Positions 5,001 to 6,561 of a DNA stretch of 6,561 nt are shown piece after piece. Numbering within the stretch: the stretch's first letter is position 1; each line of letters opens with the position of its first letter. Source of the stretch: Clostridiales bacterium (lineage in GTDB: Bacteria > Bacillota_A > Clostridia > Oscillospirales > Acutalibacteraceae); the NCBI GenBank assembly GCA_009774735.1, contig VSOH01000087.1, forward strand, positions 1 through 6,561. The letters are read 5' to 3'. Both the position numbers and the translations under genes were made by a program. The notes under the pieces are model-generated. The model was not told where the DNA came from. It ran no database searches and worked only from the letters and a program-made list of their open reading frames with translations.

Positions 5001-5042
5001 ATAAAAAATTGTGTTACCTTTTGTGATTTTTGACACTATACT
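5001..5042 (+). promoter_or_regulatory. Promoter of the 48-codon ORF with shared upstream box
   Basis: TTACCT (5014-5019), a 17-base spacer and TATACT (5037-5042). The -35 box is weak and overlaps TTGTGTTAC (5009-5017), which also overlaps the -35 of the XRE gene promoter. A weak -35 plus a conserved box suggests help from an activator; this is inference. Confidence 0.4.
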
Positions 5043-5081
5043 TAATGAGATGGAAAATATATCAACCAAGGAGGTTGTATT

Positions 5082-5228
5082 ATGAAGAAAAAACTATTCG
5101 CTGTAATCGGCTTTATGACCATTACTGCAGTTAAAACAACAGCAAAGCCCGAGCTGAAAAAACAGCAGAAAAAGGTCAAAGTTGAATTTGACAAAATCCT
5201 TGAGCTTGAAAGTTATAAAAAATGTTAA
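5082..5228 (+). CDS. Short Lys-rich protein of unknown function, possibly truncated
   Basis: This is a 48-codon frame with a good ribosome site (AAGGAGG 5068-5074, seven bases from the ATG). It begins MKKKLFAVIGFMTITAV, like the start of a signal or membrane segment, but the hydrophobic stretch is only about 12 residues. It passes at once into KTTAKPELKKQQKKVKVE and a predicted helix FDKILELESYKK. The abrupt change suggests that the middle of a longer protein was deleted in frame, leaving both ends; a genuine small protein is the alternative. The stop is eight bases before the -35 box of the tRNA operon, with no terminator between. Confidence 0.45.
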   Translation: MKKKLFAVIGFMTITAVKTTAKPELKKQQKKVKVEFDKILELESYKKC

Positions 5229-5236
5229 AAAAAGTC

Positions 5237-5265
5237 TTGACTATCGTTAAGACTTATGATATATT
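5237..5265 (+). promoter_or_regulatory. Promoter of the tRNA operon
   Basis: TTGACT (5237-5242), a 17-base spacer, then TATATT (5260-5265) with TG one base upstream. Transcription would start near 5272, about 12 bases before the first tRNA. The leader AGCGTT (5271-5276) can pair with AACGCT (5281-5286), overlapping the first tRNA bases. Confidence 0.75.
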
Positions 5266-5283
5266 ATTAGAGCGTTAAGAAAC

Positions 5284-5359
5284 GCTGGTGTAGCTCAGTT
5301 GGTAGAGCAGCTGATTTGTAATCAGCAGGTCAGGGGTTCGAGTCCGTTCACCAGCTCCA
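5284..5359 (+). tRNA. tRNA-Thr (UGU)
   Basis: Full cloverleaf. The acceptor stem is GCTGGTG (5284-5290) with CACCAGC (5349-5355). The D arm contains AGCTCAGTTGGTAGAGC. The anticodon stem GCTGA/TCAGC encloses loop TTTGTAA, so the anticodon is TGT, and the T arm has GGTTCGAGTCC. CCA is encoded at 5357-5359. It is the first gene of a two-tRNA transcript. A stem (GCTGCCGTA with TACGGTAGT, 5362-5389) separates it from the next tRNA and may guide processing. Confidence 0.97.
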
Positions 5360-5396
5360 AAGCTGCCGTATCAGAAATGGTACGGTAGTTAAATAT

Positions 5397-5481
5397 GGAG
5401 GAGTTCCCGAGTGGCCAAAGGGAACAGACTGTAAATCTGTCGTCAGTGACTTCGGTGGTTCGAATCCACCCTCCTCCACCA
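5397..5481 (+). tRNA. tRNA-Tyr (GUA)
   Basis: Type II tRNA with a long variable arm. The acceptor stem is GGAGGAG (5397-5403) with CTCCTCC (5471-5477). The anticodon stem ACAGA/TCTGT encloses loop CTGTAAA, so the anticodon is GTA. The variable arm GTCAGTGACTTC lies before the T arm GGTGGTTCGAATCCACC, and CCA is encoded at 5479-5481. The long variable arm and GTA anticodon together fix tyrosine identity. Confidence 0.97.
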
Positions 5482-5487
5482 TAATGT

Positions 5488-5539
5488 GGAGACAAAAAAG
5501 ATGTCTCCTGCGAAAAGCCCGATTATATTGGGCTTTTTT
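5488..5539 (+). terminator. Terminator of the tRNA operon, preceded by a second hairpin
   Basis: GGAGAC (5488-5493) pairs with GTCTCC (5503-5508). After that, AAGCCC (5515-5520) pairs with GGGCTT (5530-5535) and runs into six T residues (5534-5539). The second hairpin is a standard terminator; the first may protect the 3' end or help processing. Confidence 0.85.
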
Positions 5540-5546
5540 GCTACCC

Positions 5547-5595
5547 AAACGGCGATTTTTCTCTGTACCAAAACGCAGATGTAAAATCGCCGTTT
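5547..5595. repeat. Perfect 13-bp inverted repeat
   Basis: AAACGGCGATTTT (5547-5559) and AAAATCGCCGTTT (5583-5595) form a perfect stem with a 23-base loop. It may be a two-way terminator of poor T content or a small repeat element. No gene lies between it and the tRNA terminator. Confidence 0.6.
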
Positions 5596-5644
5596 TCCCT
5601 TTGTGGATAGACTTGAACTCCCGAAAAGTAAATATCAGATACAC

Positions 5645-5680
5645 AGGCAGATAGAAAGCAAAAATCTATCTGCCTTTTTT
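5645..5680 (+). terminator. Strong terminator just upstream of the chimeric ORF
   Basis: AGGCAGATAGA (5645-5655) and TCTATCTGCCT (5665-5675) form an 11-bp stem with a nine-base loop, followed by six T residues. It ends 26 bases before the next start codon, which leaves no room for a full promoter. The next gene is probably weakly expressed here. Confidence 0.85.
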
Positions 5681-5706
5681 ATTACCCTAAAAAGGAGAAA
5701 TCAGAT

Positions 5707-6447
5707 ATGCTACAGAAAGAATTAGCCAAACGGCTCAAGGCTCGGTATGACACCAAGATGGACGGCAGCGGATGGATGGAAGTGTCCTCGGATGGCATCC
5801 CCCTCTGCCGGATAAAATACAACGGTCAATTTCTAAGCAACGCCGACCAAAACCTCTCGGATGAATACAGCAGTAAAATTGCAGATATTCAGGATGAGAT
5901 CTCTGCGGTGCGGGAATATGTCGGACTCTACGAACACGCACCGCAGATGAAAGCTGCCGATGTCTCCGATTACAGACAACTTGCCGCCTTCGGAGATACG
6001 GTGTTGGCGGCAACCTACAGCGAAAAGAACGGCTTTATGTTCTGCACATGGAAACAGAATGCAGACGGCAACTCGGTGTTTTGGGGAGATTACTCGCCGA
6101 ACTATGAATATGTCAGGCTATGTATGAGTGAAAAAATGGTTGTTAGAATATTCATATGGACAGAATATATTACGCGCTTTGAGCAGATGTCATCTATGTG
6201 TTTTCCAAGGCGGTTTGCTGTTGCGGATGCTGTATGGAACGGAAATACTAAAAAGGATTATAAAAAGTTTGCGGAGGATGCAGAATTTTATTGTAATATT
6301 CTTAAAAACAAAGGTTATAATCCAGCACCGAGATGTGATTGGTATCCGGATTTGTTTAAATGTCTTTTGTCAACACTGAAATTTGCATATAACCTTATGA
6401 CAAAAGAAATGCTTAAAGGTTTGATTTTTAAGAATAAGGATCATTAA
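5707..6447 (+). CDS. Chimeric ORF: conjugative-element protein fragment fused to a GH20 C-terminal remnant
   Basis: This 246-codon frame has a good ribosome site (AGGAG 5693-5697) but no promoter. Residues 1 to about 136 (LAKRLKARYD, EYSSKIADIQDEI, REYVGLYEHAPQMKAADVSD, GDYSPNYEYV) recall accessory proteins of clostridial integrative conjugative elements, of the large-polyvalent-protein-associated kind; I cannot name the family with certainty. From about residue 149 the sequence reads IWTEYI (Trp151, Glu153), then MCFPRRFAVADAVWNG and KKDYKKFAED. That is the C-terminal pattern of family 20 beta-N-acetylhexosaminidases (WTEY, FPR, A-AE-W, KDY--F), in which this Trp and Glu line the sugar site. 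The catalytic Asp-Glu pair is absent. GC content falls sharply near 6115. It is probably a non-functional fusion left by a deletion. Confidence 0.6.
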   Translation: MLQKELAKRLKARYDTKMDGSGWMEVSSDGIPLCRIKYNGQFLSNADQNLSDEYSSKIADIQDEISAVREYVGLYEHAPQMKAADVSDYRQLAAFGDTVLAATYSEKNGFMFCTWKQNADGNSVFWGDYSPNYEYVRLCMSEKMVVRIFIWTEYITRFEQMSSMCFPRRFAVADAVWNGNTKKDYKKFAEDAEFYCNILKNKGYNPAPRCDWYPDLFKCLLSTLKFAYNLMTKEMLKGLIFKNKDH

Positions 6448-6491
6448 AAACCAAGAACGCCGGTCTTGCACAGACACAGCGTTCTTGGTTT
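6448..6491. terminator. Two-way terminator after the chimeric ORF
   Basis: AAACCAAGAACGC (6448-6460) and GCGTTCTTGGTTT (6479-6491) form a perfect 13-bp stem, with an inner GTCT/AGAC pair in the loop. It is followed by TATTTATA rightwards and by TTAATGA on the minus strand, with the T run inside the stem end. It begins one base after the stop codon and could serve convergent genes. Confidence 0.75.
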
Positions 6492-6517
6492 ATTTATATG
6501 AAGTTTCAATATTAGTT

Positions 6518-6561
6518 TCACTTGATTTTTTTTCGGGCTTTTTTAGATTTTTCTTTTATTT
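6518..6561 (-). CDS. Possible C-terminal tail of a minus-strand gene running off the window
   Basis: On the minus strand a frame from 6559 reads 13 codons rich in Lys and Arg (IKEKSKKARKKIK) before TGA at 6520-6518. A basic tail just before a two-way terminator fits the end of a convergent gene. The fragment is too short to exclude chance in AT-rich DNA. Confidence 0.25.
   Translation of the reverse strand, partial: IKEKSKKARKKIK

Noticed and set aside
5603..5622. A second tRNA remnant (GACTTGAACTCCCG)
   Set aside because: On the minus strand it has a T-loop-like centre, but the flanking bases do not form a proper T stem and no acceptor sequence follows.
5348..5644. Minus-strand frame across the tRNAs (contains VEEGGFEPPKS)
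   Set aside because: This is the familiar spurious translation of tRNA antisense sequence; the tRNA genes explain the DNA.
5735..6013. Minus-strand Arg-rich frame of 92 codons
   Set aside because: It is a shadow of the GC-rich first half of the chimeric ORF on the opposite strand.
6128..6379. Alternative plus-strand frame of 83 codons
   Set aside because: The overlapping frame carries the recognisable GH20 signature; this one shows no family pattern and no ribosome site.

Overview
The window looks like chromosome of a low-GC Gram-positive anaerobe of the class Clostridia, probably a gut species of the Ruminococcus/Oscillospiraceae or Lachnospiraceae type. The reasons are the AT-rich DNA, strong AAGGAGG ribosome sites, sigma-A-like promoters, CCA-encoded tRNAs, and a TnpX/TndX-type large serine recombinase next to a clostridial MobC protein. 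The genus is inference.

Region 1 (about 184-3035) is a small mobilisation module. It starts with non-coding DNA rich in inverted repeats: a long imperfect hairpin at 184-270, then five tandem stem-loops at 376-521 that look like a transfer origin. A MobC-like relaxosome accessory gene, a small TnpW-like gene and a large serine recombinase with a TTG start follow. No relaxase is present, so the module is either a minimal element that borrows a relaxase or a deletion remnant. Its outer ends could not be fixed.

Region 2 (2951-3932) holds one minus-strand gene for an unrecognised membrane protein of about seven helices. It has its own promoter and a strong minus-strand terminator with a GAAA loop.

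Region 3 (about 3933-5230) is the most unusual part. It contains a serine-tRNA 3'-end remnant, a small XRE-type regulator, and directly behind it a locus built like a type I toxin-antitoxin. A 23-residue hydrophobic peptide is read rightwards from a strong promoter with a perfect dyad over its -10 box. A convergent short RNA is read leftwards from a near-consensus promoter, and the two meet at one two-way terminator. Near-identical sequence stands at the 5' ends of both RNAs, but as an inverted pair, so the RNAs share it in the same sense. The peptide's leader has four alternating complementary blocks, the last being the ribosome site. A 48-codon Lys-rich ORF follows, whose promoter shares a box with that of the XRE gene.

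Region 4 (5237-5539) is a tRNA-Thr/tRNA-Tyr operon with promoter and terminator.

Region 5 (5547-6561) has two further hairpins, one of them a terminator, and then a 246-codon chimeric ORF. Its GC-richer first half resembles accessory proteins of clostridial conjugative elements. Its AT-richer second half carries the C-terminal signature of a family 20 beta-N-acetylhexosaminidase. A convergent terminator and perhaps the tail of a minus-strand gene close the window.
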